Origin: Novipirellula caenicola
Lineage (GTDB): Bacteria > Planctomycetota > Planctomycetia > Pirellulales > Pirellulaceae
DNA length: 64,000 bases
Reading direction: 5' to 3'
Assembly: GCF_039545035.1 (NCBI RefSeq)
Contig: NZ_BAABRO010000005.1
Span: 124,001-188,000 of the forward strand
The position numbers and the translations under genes are program-made. Below, piece after piece: positions 56,501 to 64,000 of the stretch. Each line of letters begins with the position of its first letter. Position 1 is the stretch's first letter. The notes beneath the pieces were generated by a model that saw only the letters and a list, made by a program, of their open reading frames with translations, was not told the origin of the DNA and did no database searches.

Positions 56501-56657
56501 GATGTATGGTCCCCGCGATGGATTCAAAATGGACGGATATTATTCTTCGGATGATGGCGTCTGGGCAGCCGACCGACTGTGGATCGCCACCCATGCCGGA
56601 TTGGCAGAGGTGACGAAAAGGCCCCATGTATTCGAGGTGCAATCCAGTGACAACTAA
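53544..56657 (+). CDS. CsgG/FlgO-like N-terminus with TPR and beta-propeller
   Basis: A 1037-residue secreted protein. After a signal peptide, the first ~300 residues contain two CsgG/FlgO-like blocks (SIIVVERMRIETAIQEQLISQTLG; FHVLQRSQMSELVREMELIQAG), which resemble lipoprotein subunits that build or sit near outer-membrane pores. A middle helical/TPR-like region (AVAAYALAFCFSHH, YEEAAKWYEQAAIGFAG) follows, and the C-terminus is a beta-propeller (LWVGTDDEGLYRYDITSQQWHHWG). Its ATG overlaps the upstream stop. It likely works with the later CsgG-like protein in envelope sensing or export. Confidence 0.75.
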   Translation: MPLRMLPLVVFTLIGTVFALIGTVVSAEPISVAITTTLRDSQTQTQQDRANAFLDLLEFQLSQNDSIIVVERMRIETAIQEQLISQTLGTPQHEGTPFGKLLSADLILNAQFLSAEGEIDSTRMIVRVVEVKTGTIRGVSIAAVDEISVEESAVNTARYLSAVVESPSEAAISVAVAAFQCEARFVRLRPLELGIRDMLTAELLNHRRFHVLQRSQMSELVREMELIQAGFVELTSLPVKMPERSAGYFVTGTLNEHNTNGSLQIEVSGQVTQAGQQEPIHAFGFQTTPNQLPHELSLAAIKIAGVLSKASRLPEPARLAEHHRSAGAARDETKRLLDQVLRDLYRFRPRSPSSGGERSFRVPGIDLREKVDANALKYESRGYWASVVSADTPLGTHLLRKSIDRLETILFIDPDHAVAAYALAFCFSHHIDGIVNHERAGELLRQVTRQNPNSDLAAAALHLLSGIGRHHAFGISRPVDPNLSRMSTENVRFAFERMPPQHRDYRWGRILNLLSARYLQPEDIQSLMPVLRIAAKRIDEVDDAMVKRLLATESSRIARLLDTPESEALIANWTSDENRWKRHAGCLYFAESAAREREYEEAAKWYEQAAIGFAGMKEHAERHAFENLLIHAAEYWRRADRVDTAMKVLDSFSPSLPRSLNRGYYDLQRGYCLQQLGQNEQAVATWVRAAESVPHLINQASVAGAIKSAGGVPLNLDREINVRYLANADKLPKSCVALATDGSRIFCGGRGKQGYQCFAFDIATESWATIKAEIGRITCMDSDAGSLWVGTDDEGLYRYDITSQQWHHWGLDESLPDLHIESLRTVANECYVGVGTARGGGLVKITNDGSVTIFEGKNAPDQAPTHIIVSDDKILARSIQSIRQYDRKTETWSPLELTSLKSPFLFPAEIGYWASTSQRELYPLDQPGIPEDWFKQAWYPHGRQKAGYQVKFLIEHKDEIWFGGTPYEKFLCSGLYRVNKHTGDFSMYGPRDGFKMDGYYSSDDGVWAADRLWIATHAGLAEVTKRPHVFEVQSSDN

Positions 56658-57684
56658 TTCACCCGAGCGTACCGCTCACTCACGACCACATTCCGCATGC
56701 TCGCGTGGTATTCGCGTCACGGCGGGGGCCGTCTTTCTGCTGGTTGCGTCCATCGCCGGCCCATCATGGGCCCAATTGAAACCGGGCCAATCGGACCAGT
56801 TTGCCGGCGAAACCTGCACGCTAACGCTCGCACCTGGGGTGGCATCTGCGTCAAAAAAGGCTCACTGGCGTCTGAACACAGCCAATCGTACGCTAACCCA
56901 AGGCGTCAGCGAACTGAAACCGGCTAATGACTTGCAATCATCAAATACCGGCGATGCCGCCGAACGGTCCTTTGTGATCAAGACTCCCGAAGTCAAATCA
57001 GATGTGATGCTGGAGGTGGACCTGTTTCTGCACTTTGGCGATCCGCTTTCCGAAACACGACATCCTCTGCGATTGCATTCGCCCGATTGCTTTGTGAACC
57101 TCCGTCAAACGCTCAGCGATGGCGGAATTGCATTGTACGATCCCGCCGGCATCACGGAGGATGCATTGGAACAAACAGGCCTAACCCTCAATGTGGCCGC
57201 GTCTTTGAAACGCATCGATAGCGAAGCGATCATCGTGATCGGCGAAGCCATCGCGTGGGACAAACGGATCGTCAAAGCGGCCGAGCAATGGGCCAGCGAC
57301 GGAAAGTGGGTGATCGTGCTTCACCCCGCTGATGCATCAACGTGGCCGATGCAGACGTCGGCCGCTGATCGCGTGAAGCTCGCTTTCACAAGCATTACGA
57401 ACAGTCGCTGGCGTCCCAAACAACTCGACCTCGATTTCTGGTCGTCGCACGCCGAACACGCTCGCGGCTGGGAATTGCAAGTTTCAAACAACCAATTGCG
57501 AATGACTCCGGCAATCGGACCTCAGGTTTGGCAACTTGCCGAGTATCAATCAAGAGAGACCCACGGCGGTTGTCTGTTTGTCGGTGTGCCGTTGATCTCG
57601 CGGTGGAACGAATCCCCCGTGCCGCGTGAATTGCTGACACACATCTTGCTCCAAACACTTCCCCATCCACAACCAGATCCATGA
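56647..57684 (+). CDS. Hypothetical secreted protein of the CsgG-like operon
   Basis: A ~345-residue protein with a signal peptide (VTAGAVFLLVASIAGPSWAQ). The mature part is beta-rich with a middle segment (SLKRIDSEAIIVIGEAIAWDKRIVKAAEQWASDGKWVIVLHP) that looks like an alpha/beta domain. No family is recognised. It starts at a GTG inside the previous gene's end (ATG 56626 gives seven more residues) and its last four bases overlap the next start (ATGA), so it is part of the operon. Confidence 0.6.
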   Translation: MTTNSPERTAHSRPHSACSRGIRVTAGAVFLLVASIAGPSWAQLKPGQSDQFAGETCTLTLAPGVASASKKAHWRLNTANRTLTQGVSELKPANDLQSSNTGDAAERSFVIKTPEVKSDVMLEVDLFLHFGDPLSETRHPLRLHSPDCFVNLRQTLSDGGIALYDPAGITEDALEQTGLTLNVAASLKRIDSEAIIVIGEAIAWDKRIVKAAEQWASDGKWVIVLHPADASTWPMQTSAADRVKLAFTSITNSRWRPKQLDLDFWSSHAEHARGWELQVSNNQLRMTPAIGPQVWQLAEYQSRETHGGCLFVGVPLISRWNESPVPRELLTHILLQTLPHPQPDP

Positions 57685-58646
57685 AAGAATCGATGATGTA
57701 CCGAACCTCCATACTCTGCGACTGTGTGCTCAGTCTGCTGATCGCGTTTAGCCATCCTGTGACCGCCGCCGATGCCAAACAACCGATTCCGACCGCGATA
57801 CTGCCCTTTGAAAGCCGTGGCGATGTGCAAGAAGAAGCCGCTCAGGTTGCCGATTTATTGTTCGCGAACCTGATCGTTTCCGAGCATGTGATGCTGGTCG
57901 AACGCCAAACGATCGACGACCTATTTGAAGAATTGAAACTTAGCAAAGCCGGCATCGTCAAAGCGGACGAGGCGGTGCAAGTTGGAAAATTGACGGGTGC
58001 GAAACTGCTCATCACTGGATCGGTTTTGCAAGTCAACGACGATTTATATTTGGTCGCCAAGGTGATCGGTACCGAAACCAGTCGCTTGGCGGGCGCGTCG
58101 GTAAAAGGTTCCTCCAACGCGGATTTGGGTGAACTGGTCGAGCAATTGGCTGCGGAAGTGGACAAAGTGGTCGCGAAGAAAGCCAAGCTGCTGCTGCCGA
58201 AACCGGTTGCGGTCGACGATTGGCTTGCGAGCACTCGGAAATCGCTTCGCGGCAAGAACAAGAAGCTGCCGAGCGTTACGGTCGCCGTCACCGAGCAACA
58301 CGTGGGCCAGCAAACCTTTGATCCTGCGGCCCAAACCGAGATCGAGCGACTACTCACCGAGCTAGGATTTGACGTGATCGCGTCGGACAACGCAAACTCG
58401 GCTCGCGCGGACGTCCTGATCAAAGGAGAAGGCCTTTCTCAATTCGCCATGAGCCGCGCTGATCTGGTATCGGTGCAATGCCGCGTCGAAGTTCAAGTGA
58501 TCAAACAGTCCGATGGCACGGTGTTAACCTCCGACGCCGAGACCACCCTGTCAATCGATCTGGCCGAGCAGATCGCCGCGAAGTCCGGTTTGCAAGAAGC
58601 CGCCCGAAAACTGGTCAAGCGATTGATTCCAAAGCTGGCGAAATGA
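57681..58646 (+). CDS. CsgG/FlgO-like protein
   Basis: A 321-residue secreted protein. TAILPFESRGDVQEEAAQVADLLFANLIVSEHVMLVERQTIDDLFEELKLSKAGI followed by VQVGKLTGAKLLITGSVLQVNDDLYLVAKVI is the CsgG/FlgO family core (ABC-like outer-membrane lipoprotein fold). The C-terminal half contains a second related block (TEIERLLTELGFDVIAS). The signal peptide lacks a lipobox. It ends the ECF sigma operon. Unlike CsgG, no curli genes are present. Confidence 0.75.
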   Translation: MKESMMYRTSILCDCVLSLLIAFSHPVTAADAKQPIPTAILPFESRGDVQEEAAQVADLLFANLIVSEHVMLVERQTIDDLFEELKLSKAGIVKADEAVQVGKLTGAKLLITGSVLQVNDDLYLVAKVIGTETSRLAGASVKGSSNADLGELVEQLAAEVDKVVAKKAKLLLPKPVAVDDWLASTRKSLRGKNKKLPSVTVAVTEQHVGQQTFDPAAQTEIERLLTELGFDVIASDNANSARADVLIKGEGLSQFAMSRADLVSVQCRVEVQVIKQSDGTVLTSDAETTLSIDLAEQIAAKSGLQEAARKLVKRLIPKLAK

Positions 58647-58796
58647 AGCACAGCGAGAGTTTGGATTTGTGAACACGTGCCATGCGAAATCACGACGATG
58701 TTATCGCGGCTTCGCCCGGCGGAAAGTCGGGTCCAGAGAAGGCAACCGATGCACGCCTACCACCCTAGTGCATTTTTATCTTTGATGTAGTTACCG

Positions 58797-58842
58797 TCGC
58801 GTTCGCGGTGGACCACGTTCTGGCGAACGTAGCTACTTTTTT
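58797..58842. terminator. Palindromic element with T tract
   Basis: An imperfect hairpin, with GTAG...GTGG on the left and CCAC...CTAC on the right (58797-58836), is followed by TTTTTT. It lies between the convergent CsgG-like gene and a minus-strand gene, which fits a terminator. Confidence 0.4.
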
Positions 58843-58867
58843 AACCTACGTCATTTCTCAAATTGCT

Positions 58868-59446
58868 CTAGCTTCGTGATGGTGGCCTGGTGTCAACGAT
58901 CTGAACGGGTTTTGCGTCGAGATCAATCGATCCAATCGACGACTTGGGGATAATGCGACGTCGTTTTGACGTCGAATTTGCATCAACCTTAATGTCATCG
59001 TCGATTTCGATCATGAGGTAGTCGTCGCCAATCGCCTCCAGCGTTCCAAATGTCGTTCGAAAAGCAGAGATAACGTAAAGACGGTCTACGGCTTCCTCCG
59101 CAAGGTTGTGACGAATCATATAGGCGTCCAACTCACGTTGGATCGCTGGATGGCTCGCTGCCGCATCCTTGGCGACAGCCCCTCGTCCCGCAAGCTTCGA
59201 TGTAGCGAGCGCCGTTTTGTAGTCTTCGTCCGTGTAGACAAAAATTAAAACACTTGCGGTGCCGTCCACGGATTTGACGCCGACACGCATTCCCGTCGCG
59301 AGGTATGCGAACATCGTTTTCGGTGAAGCAGGATGGACCTCGGCGTTTGAGACTTCTTGTGCCGGAGAGACAATTGCGAACACGAACTGCGTAAGAGTGA
59401 CAAAGACGAACGCGAAAATCACAGCACCAACATGAATCGATCTCAT
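58868..59446 (-). CDS. Hypothetical secreted protein
   Basis: A 192-residue protein with a signal peptide (MRSIHVGAVIFAFVFVTLTQFVFA). The mature part contains TMFAYLATGMRVGVKSVDG and a basic C-terminal segment (TSKRRRIIPKSSIGSIDLD). LVIEIDDDIKVDAN-like acidic residues may bind calcium. No family is recognised. It lies between the CsgG-like operon and the propeller-cytochrome operon, in opposite orientation to the former. The following 226 bases hold no visible gene. Confidence 0.6.
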   Translation of the reverse strand: MRSIHVGAVIFAFVFVTLTQFVFAIVSPAQEVSNAEVHPASPKTMFAYLATGMRVGVKSVDGTASVLIFVYTDEDYKTALATSKLAGRGAVAKDAAASHPAIQRELDAYMIRHNLAEEAVDRLYVISAFRTTFGTLEAIGDDYLMIEIDDDIKVDANSTSKRRRIIPKSSIGSIDLDAKPVQIVDTRPPSRS

Positions 59447-59672
59447 CGAAACTTCTCCGAGCTAGATAGGGTGGCGAACGGTGTGATCACGAGGCGACCG
59501 CAACTGCATCTGCCGCATCAGTCGCAGCCCGTCGCTGAGTAAGAAGCTGCGGCTTGAGTATAGCAGCGTATCCAGTCATTCGCTCGACTGCCGCCGGGAA
59601 TCTGGGGCGTCGGTGACATTCCGATAAACCACCCAGCTGGAAGCCTAGGCTACGTAGTTGTGCAAAGCGGAA

Positions 59673-61238
59673 TTACTCGGCTGCTGGAATTTGATTCAGC
59701 GTGTAATAGGCATGGGTATGTAGCAGCGGTTCACCACCTCGACCTCGCACCCCGATCGCGTTCAGCTCGTGGACGAACTTTTCACGGCACCCATCGACGA
59801 CCAAGTGAACTCGCAAACCATCCTCGGATACTCTCGCTTCGCGAATCGCCAACGACTTCGTTTGAATTTCATCACTGCCGTACGAGGATTGATACAGGTA
59901 GGTGTAACCCGACATCGTGTAAGACGCGGGATCCGCGGCGGTTTTGACGTCGACCGGTTTTGTAAACGTCAACTCAAATCCGTCGTGCTTGGCTCGCATC
60001 TCTTTGATTTCCAGCGGCGTTTCGCCAGTCCACACCAACCGCTGCAGACCGTACGACGCTGCCCCCAGACTGCTCCAACCTCGGTTGGTCAGTCCGACAA
60101 ACATGCTGCCGTCATGCCCTTGGGCCATCCGCAACACCGCCGACGCAAACCCACTACGAAACGGGAAACAGGCACCTTGGTATTCGCCGTTGACCTGTTC
60201 TAGGAACACGCGATGAATCGACGCTTGCGTGAACTCGCCGACAAACAATTGGCCTGCGAACGGACCAAACTTGCCGCCGCTTTCGTCCAACATGATGTCG
60301 GTCGCTGATTGCCCCATCTTTTTGTAAGGAAACCAAACGACCGGCGGAACGAGTTGTGGAAACGCCTTCAGCGCGTCTGGGAACGGCAACCCATCGGGAA
60401 CCGACGCGACATCCGTGATCGGTGATTCAGGATGATCGATTGACGCCAACGATTCCGCATGATGGAAAAACGCACCCGACCGCATGTGATGCAGCGTGTT
60501 GGTGCCGACCCAGTTGCCTTGTTGGTCGGTGTAGAACATCTGGCCATCCGCGTTCGCTCCCAACCCTGATGGCGATCGCATGCCGGCACAAACCGGAATC
60601 AGATCTCCATCAGCAGCAACCTTCATTCCCCAACCACGCCACAGGCCTTGCCGGTAGCCAAGCGTTTTGTTTTGAACGGTTCGCGTCAGCTGATCTCCCT
60701 TCAATCCCAATCCGATGTTCAACGTGATCCATAAATTGCCTTCATGATCCAGTTTGGGTCCGTAGGCATATTCATGGTAATGCCCGGTCACGCCCCAACC
60801 TTTAGCGACGGTCAAATACTCGTCCGCAACGTGATCTCCATCGCGATCACGAATCCGAGTCAGCTCGGATCGCTGAGTCACATAAAAAGAATCGTTGTGC
60901 CACAGCAACCCGAGCGGTTCATGCAGCGCCGAGGCAAACTTTTCATATTTCACATTGCTGGGCGGATCGTCATAGACGCCGTCCATCATCCAAATTTCAC
61001 CCTTGCGAATCGCAACAGCAATTCGCGAATCGTCCATGACCGTTAAGCCACTGACCTCCAGCACCAAACCTTCGGGTGCCGGTTGCCAATTCGCCGACCG
61101 CGAATCACTCGCTTCGGCAACCTCGATCGAAACGATGCGGTAGTAATCACTTTCGTCGGCTGCGTTTATCGTTTGGGGTGTCACCAGGGACGCCCCCAGC
61201 GCCAGCACGCATGTGTTCCAAAGCACGCGAACTACCAT
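59673..61238 (-). CDS. Secreted beta-propeller protein (PVC-type, DUF6797/heme-binding-like)
   Basis: A 521-residue protein with a signal peptide (RVLWNTCVLALGASLVTPQTINA). The body is a propeller with repeated turns such as LLWHNDSFYVTQRSELTRIRDRDGDHVADEYLTV and HEGNLWITLNIGLGL, and CAGMRSPSGLGANADGQMFYTDQQGNW, typical of planctomycete NHL/sorbosone-dehydrogenase-like proteins that sit beside c-type cytochromes. A C-terminal segment (MRAKHDGFELTFTKPVDVKTA) follows. Its start overlaps the cytochrome gene's end by seven bases; both belong to one operon downstream of a DJ-1/PfpI gene. Confidence 0.85.
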   Translation of the reverse strand: MVVRVLWNTCVLALGASLVTPQTINAADESDYYRIVSIEVAEASDSRSANWQPAPEGLVLEVSGLTVMDDSRIAVAIRKGEIWMMDGVYDDPPSNVKYEKFASALHEPLGLLWHNDSFYVTQRSELTRIRDRDGDHVADEYLTVAKGWGVTGHYHEYAYGPKLDHEGNLWITLNIGLGLKGDQLTRTVQNKTLGYRQGLWRGWGMKVAADGDLIPVCAGMRSPSGLGANADGQMFYTDQQGNWVGTNTLHHMRSGAFFHHAESLASIDHPESPITDVASVPDGLPFPDALKAFPQLVPPVVWFPYKKMGQSATDIMLDESGGKFGPFAGQLFVGEFTQASIHRVFLEQVNGEYQGACFPFRSGFASAVLRMAQGHDGSMFVGLTNRGWSSLGAASYGLQRLVWTGETPLEIKEMRAKHDGFELTFTKPVDVKTAADPASYTMSGYTYLYQSSYGSDEIQTKSLAIREARVSEDGLRVHLVVDGCREKFVHELNAIGVRGRGGEPLLHTHAYYTLNQIPAAE

Positions 61239-63787
61239 GAATAGTTAACCTCAATTTTAAAGGGAAATTCGCGTACGGGGACACGCCACTCAGTTATCTC
61301 ATCGCTCTGGTAAATGTGAGCGTCACGTGCAAGCGATGGCGGAATTGAAATGGTCAAACCGGCACTGTTTTGCCCGGCTCCGTTTTGACCAGATTCGTGT
61401 CGCATTGTGTGGTCATCGATTCGTGTGAGCCGATCACCTTGATGAACACGAAACCAAAGCGGAGCGGCCGTGGCGTTCGCATGCGACTCGCCTGACGTCA
61501 GCGTGATCGTCCGTCGCAGCCCTGGTTTGTGATGCGTTTCCGATCGATCCTGTGCTGCCAAAGGCTCGATATGGTCGGTGAATTCCACTCCGGCATAGCG
61601 GTACAGGAATTCGGGCGATCCATCGGCATCGATTCGGTAGCCACCAAACCGCACTTCCGTCGACGAAGGCCAAGGCTCGTTTGCTTGATTCAATTTGGCA
61701 AAGGATGATCCTTCAGGAAGCTCAACAACCTCGTTCCCAAGTGGCTCCGCTGGCGGTGCAGAGCGAACAAACCAAGTTCCTTGAGCATCAAGGAACCGCC
61801 CCCGCCACATCGTCGCCAGGCGAACTTGTTCGGCGTCAAAGGCAAAGTGGACCTGTTCCGGAAAGCCGACTGCGATCGCGTGCGTTCCGGCTCCTGGCAT
61901 GAACGTCCGCAAGATCGACGGGCGATCCGTCGGGGAAAGCTCGTAATTTTCGGCTCGCGACGTTTCAATCTTGCTTGGCAGGGAATGCTTTGGCAATGCG
62001 TTTAAATAGGCCCACATCGCTGCGATTTGCCGTTTCGGATCGCCATCAAGCAGATCGGGTCTCGGGCTTTTGCCATCGACAAAAAACGTCGGCATCCTTG
62101 TCCGTTCTTTGACATTGCCCGGATTCAGCAGAAACGTTTCGAACCATGCAGGACGAATCCGAGAATGAATCTTGCTCAGATCAACGCCCGTCACTCCGGG
62201 CAACGCATTGCCACCAAACGTATGACACTGAACGCAACCGATGTCCATCAACTCGCGTCCCGCATCGGCCAAGTCTATGGTGTCGCCAAAGACCCGCGTC
62301 GCGTCGGCAGTATTGGCATCGTCGACTTCGGCGAACAGTTTTGGCAATGCGTGAGCAACCTCCTGCGAGAATCGCGGCATCTGGATTTGCATGTAGGGAC
62401 GGATCGCAGGCGTTTTACCCGAGACAACGTTGGTAAGGTGAGTGGAGATCAGTTTTGCACCGACGCCGGTCAGCGGAGGCGGCAAGCGGCCCTCGTCACC
62501 TAAATCGATGTGCCCCGCGGTTTCAAAATAGGGTTTTCGATAGCGTCCGATCCCTCCGAGTTCGTCTCGCTGGTGGCACCCAAAACAATTCGCTGCCAAC
62601 AAGATGCCATCAAGCTGTTGCGTTGCTGAAACCGTCTGCCCCGACTTGGCATTCGCGATCGCTTTGACGATGGCGTCTCGCTGCACCGAGTCGAGCGGGT
62701 ACTGCACCCGGCGTTGCGGCGAATCTCCCAAACAACCATTTGCGGATTCTGCATCGACCGCCAACAACGGCATCGCATTTGGCAAATCCGTTTTGATGGA
62801 CGAGTCATGACAAGCCGCGCAATTCAATTCGATGAACCATTCGCGTCCTTGCTGAACCAGTGCTGGATCGTTCGCGTGTTCAATGCTCGGTTGATCGGCG
62901 GACGCTTGCTTGCCGACGGAATTTCTATTCGATGAGTATGCAGTTAACAAATATTCGGCTAAGTCCGCGGACTCGTTGCTCGATAGTTTGAAATCGGGCA
63001 TCCGCAGAGCAGGCCGCGTGTGTGCTGGATCGTGCAAGAAGTGAGCCAACGATTTACGACTGTACTTGGCCGCCAGATCGCCGAGTGGAATCGATTCGAC
63101 TCGCCGTGCCGCGGCGGCCAACCCCATGTCAGCGAGTTCTTCGGGGTCAAGTTCCTCTAACAATGCATCAACCGGCGATGTGATTGCCCCGGTCACAACA
63201 TAGTCAGCGTCGCTGGAATGGCAGGCAACACAGCCGCGTGTGTGAAAGATCTCGCTACCACGATCCGCATCGCCACGTTTCCAAAACTCGAACATCACCG
63301 GATTCGCCCCGGTCGCTTTGATCTCGGGATAATCGGCACGCTCAGTTTCGACAAGGAAAGCTGCAATCGCGGTGCTGATCTCACGTCGCTGCTGTGGCGA
63401 ACGATTGCCCAGCAAATCGGGCATCGTCGTCCCCGGTTTGACCTGGTGTGGCGAAGCAATGAAATCAGCCAGCCAAGCCTGCGAGTAACGAATCCCCGCA
63501 CTGTGCAGTCGTGGACCTCGCTTCGGCTCAATCGCTTCCGCGGTGTTTTTGCCTGCGGCGGTATCACCACTTGCGTGACACGCCGTGCAGCTCAGCTCGC
63601 CAAGCAACAAGCGTCCACCGTCAACGGCATCGATATCCCCGTGCCGGGCGAATCGATCGAAACCCGCGACCACAGGCGGAACCGACGGATCATGGAGGGA
63701 CGCCGAATCAGAACGCAATTCTTCCGCCGCCGCGATTGCAGTCCATGCGACGGTGACAACCCAAACAATAACAAGCAAGTTTCGCAT
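61232..63787 (-). CDS. Five-haem c-type cytochrome, planctomycete type
   Basis: An 851-residue secreted protein with five CXXCH haem sites: CTACH (C67), CVACH (C186), CAACH (C323), CFGCH (C401) and CVQCH (C518). Repeated sequences such as RYSQAWLADFIASPHQVKPGTTMP and MPDFKLSSNESADLAEYLL are the usual cytochrome c folds. The last ~300 residues lack haem sites. It probably transfers electrons for an oxidoreductase acting with the propeller protein downstream. The ATG overlaps the upstream DJ-1/PfpI stop (TGATG), so the three genes form one operon. An upstream TTG at 63790 adds one residue only. Confidence 0.9.
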   Translation of the reverse strand: MRNLLVIVWVVTVAWTAIAAAEELRSDSASLHDPSVPPVVAGFDRFARHGDIDAVDGGRLLLGELSCTACHASGDTAAGKNTAEAIEPKRGPRLHSAGIRYSQAWLADFIASPHQVKPGTTMPDLLGNRSPQQRREISTAIAAFLVETERADYPEIKATGANPVMFEFWKRGDADRGSEIFHTRGCVACHSSDADYVVTGAITSPVDALLEELDPEELADMGLAAAARRVESIPLGDLAAKYSRKSLAHFLHDPAHTRPALRMPDFKLSSNESADLAEYLLTAYSSNRNSVGKQASADQPSIEHANDPALVQQGREWFIELNCAACHDSSIKTDLPNAMPLLAVDAESANGCLGDSPQRRVQYPLDSVQRDAIVKAIANAKSGQTVSATQQLDGILLAANCFGCHQRDELGGIGRYRKPYFETAGHIDLGDEGRLPPPLTGVGAKLISTHLTNVVSGKTPAIRPYMQIQMPRFSQEVAHALPKLFAEVDDANTADATRVFGDTIDLADAGRELMDIGCVQCHTFGGNALPGVTGVDLSKIHSRIRPAWFETFLLNPGNVKERTRMPTFFVDGKSPRPDLLDGDPKRQIAAMWAYLNALPKHSLPSKIETSRAENYELSPTDRPSILRTFMPGAGTHAIAVGFPEQVHFAFDAEQVRLATMWRGRFLDAQGTWFVRSAPPAEPLGNEVVELPEGSSFAKLNQANEPWPSSTEVRFGGYRIDADGSPEFLYRYAGVEFTDHIEPLAAQDRSETHHKPGLRRTITLTSGESHANATAAPLWFRVHQGDRLTRIDDHTMRHESGQNGAGQNSAGLTISIPPSLARDAHIYQSDEITEWRVPVREFPFKIEVNYSW

Positions 63788-64000
63788 CAAACTACCACGA
63801 CGCCATCGCGTGCTTTGACCAACAAATCAATCCACGGCCCTAGGTAGTGACCGTTGTCATGAAACGTCCGGCCGCTAACCAAATTGCCATCGACCACACA
63901 GGCTTCGTCAACAAACGTGCCGCCACAAACCTCGAGGTCAAATTTGCACTTGGGAACGGTCGCCATGCGGCGGCCGCGAACGCAATCGGCATAGGCGGGA
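63787..64000 (-). CDS. DJ-1/PfpI family protein, 5' part outside the window
   Basis: On the minus strand the last 71 codons are seen: AYADCVRGRRMATVPKCKFD, GGTFVDEACVVDGNLVSGRT, then GHYLGPWIDLLVKARDG. GGxFVDE-VVVDGNLVSGR is a hallmark of the C-terminal half of DJ-1/PfpI proteins (proteases, chaperones or glyoxalases). The active-site Cys lies in the missing part. The stop overlaps the cytochrome ATG by one base. Confidence 0.82.
   Translation of the reverse strand, partial: PAYADCVRGRRMATVPKCKFDLEVCGGTFVDEACVVDGNLVSGRTFHDNGHYLGPWIDLLVKARDGVVVV

Overview
The window is chromosomal DNA from a planctomycete, most likely of the Pirellulaceae (Rhodopirellula-like). The call rests on gene families that cluster in that phylum: a cytochrome/DUF1549/LamG/DUF1553 protein followed by a DUF1501 protein, a formylglycine sulfatase, a DUF255 thioredoxin-fold protein, TadE/TadG-like proteins, a multihaem cytochrome with a beta-propeller partner, and a giant RHS protein whose N-terminus carries an LERLEARWLLA-type motif and dockerin-like repeats. 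No rRNA or tRNA gene, CRISPR array or replication origin was recognised by eye.

Left part (1-20 kb), mostly housekeeping and envelope genes: the end of a coiled-coil protein; an amidohydrolase divergent from a 3-methyladenine DNA glycosylase; a compact NAD-salvage operon pncB-nrtR-pncA with a likely NrtR operator (TTAGTGT-N7-ACACTAA) just before pncB; a TadE-TadE-TadG set; a secreted protein with a degenerate receiver-like tail; a sigma-54 activator without an input domain; AguB-like amidase divergent from bioD; and the PSD1/DUF1501 pair.

Middle part (20-39 kb), the accessory region: a DUF255 protein; three arrays of ~100-105 bp units built from two inverted REP-like ends, two of which flank an intact RAYT transposase gene; a PhyH-like oxygenase and a PF14907-type nucleotidyltransferase; a decayed transposase; a 2511-residue RHS protein with a distinct 220-residue tip and no evident immunity gene; and a compact RiPP-like operon (33.98-37.57 kb). 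That operon contains a lasso-type B2 leader peptidase, a 56-residue precursor with a lasso-type leader but an eight-residue Asp/Glu-free core, an HprK-like kinase, a radical SAM protein, a PqqD-like recognition protein and a GNAT acetyltransferase, with no lasso cyclase. A decayed nucleotidyltransferase lies just upstream on the other strand. This is the best candidate in the window for an undescribed system.

Right part (39-64 kb): an aldo/keto reductase, a VOC protein, an iron alcohol dehydrogenase, hisH, secreted proteins (CAP domain, repeat protein, lipoprotein, PQQ-like propeller), an A+T-richer orphan leucine-rich-repeat membrane protein, a sulfatase, a five-gene operon of ECF sigma factor, membrane protein and CsgG/FlgO-like proteins, and a minus-strand operon of a DJ-1/PfpI protein, a five-haem cytochrome and a propeller protein.
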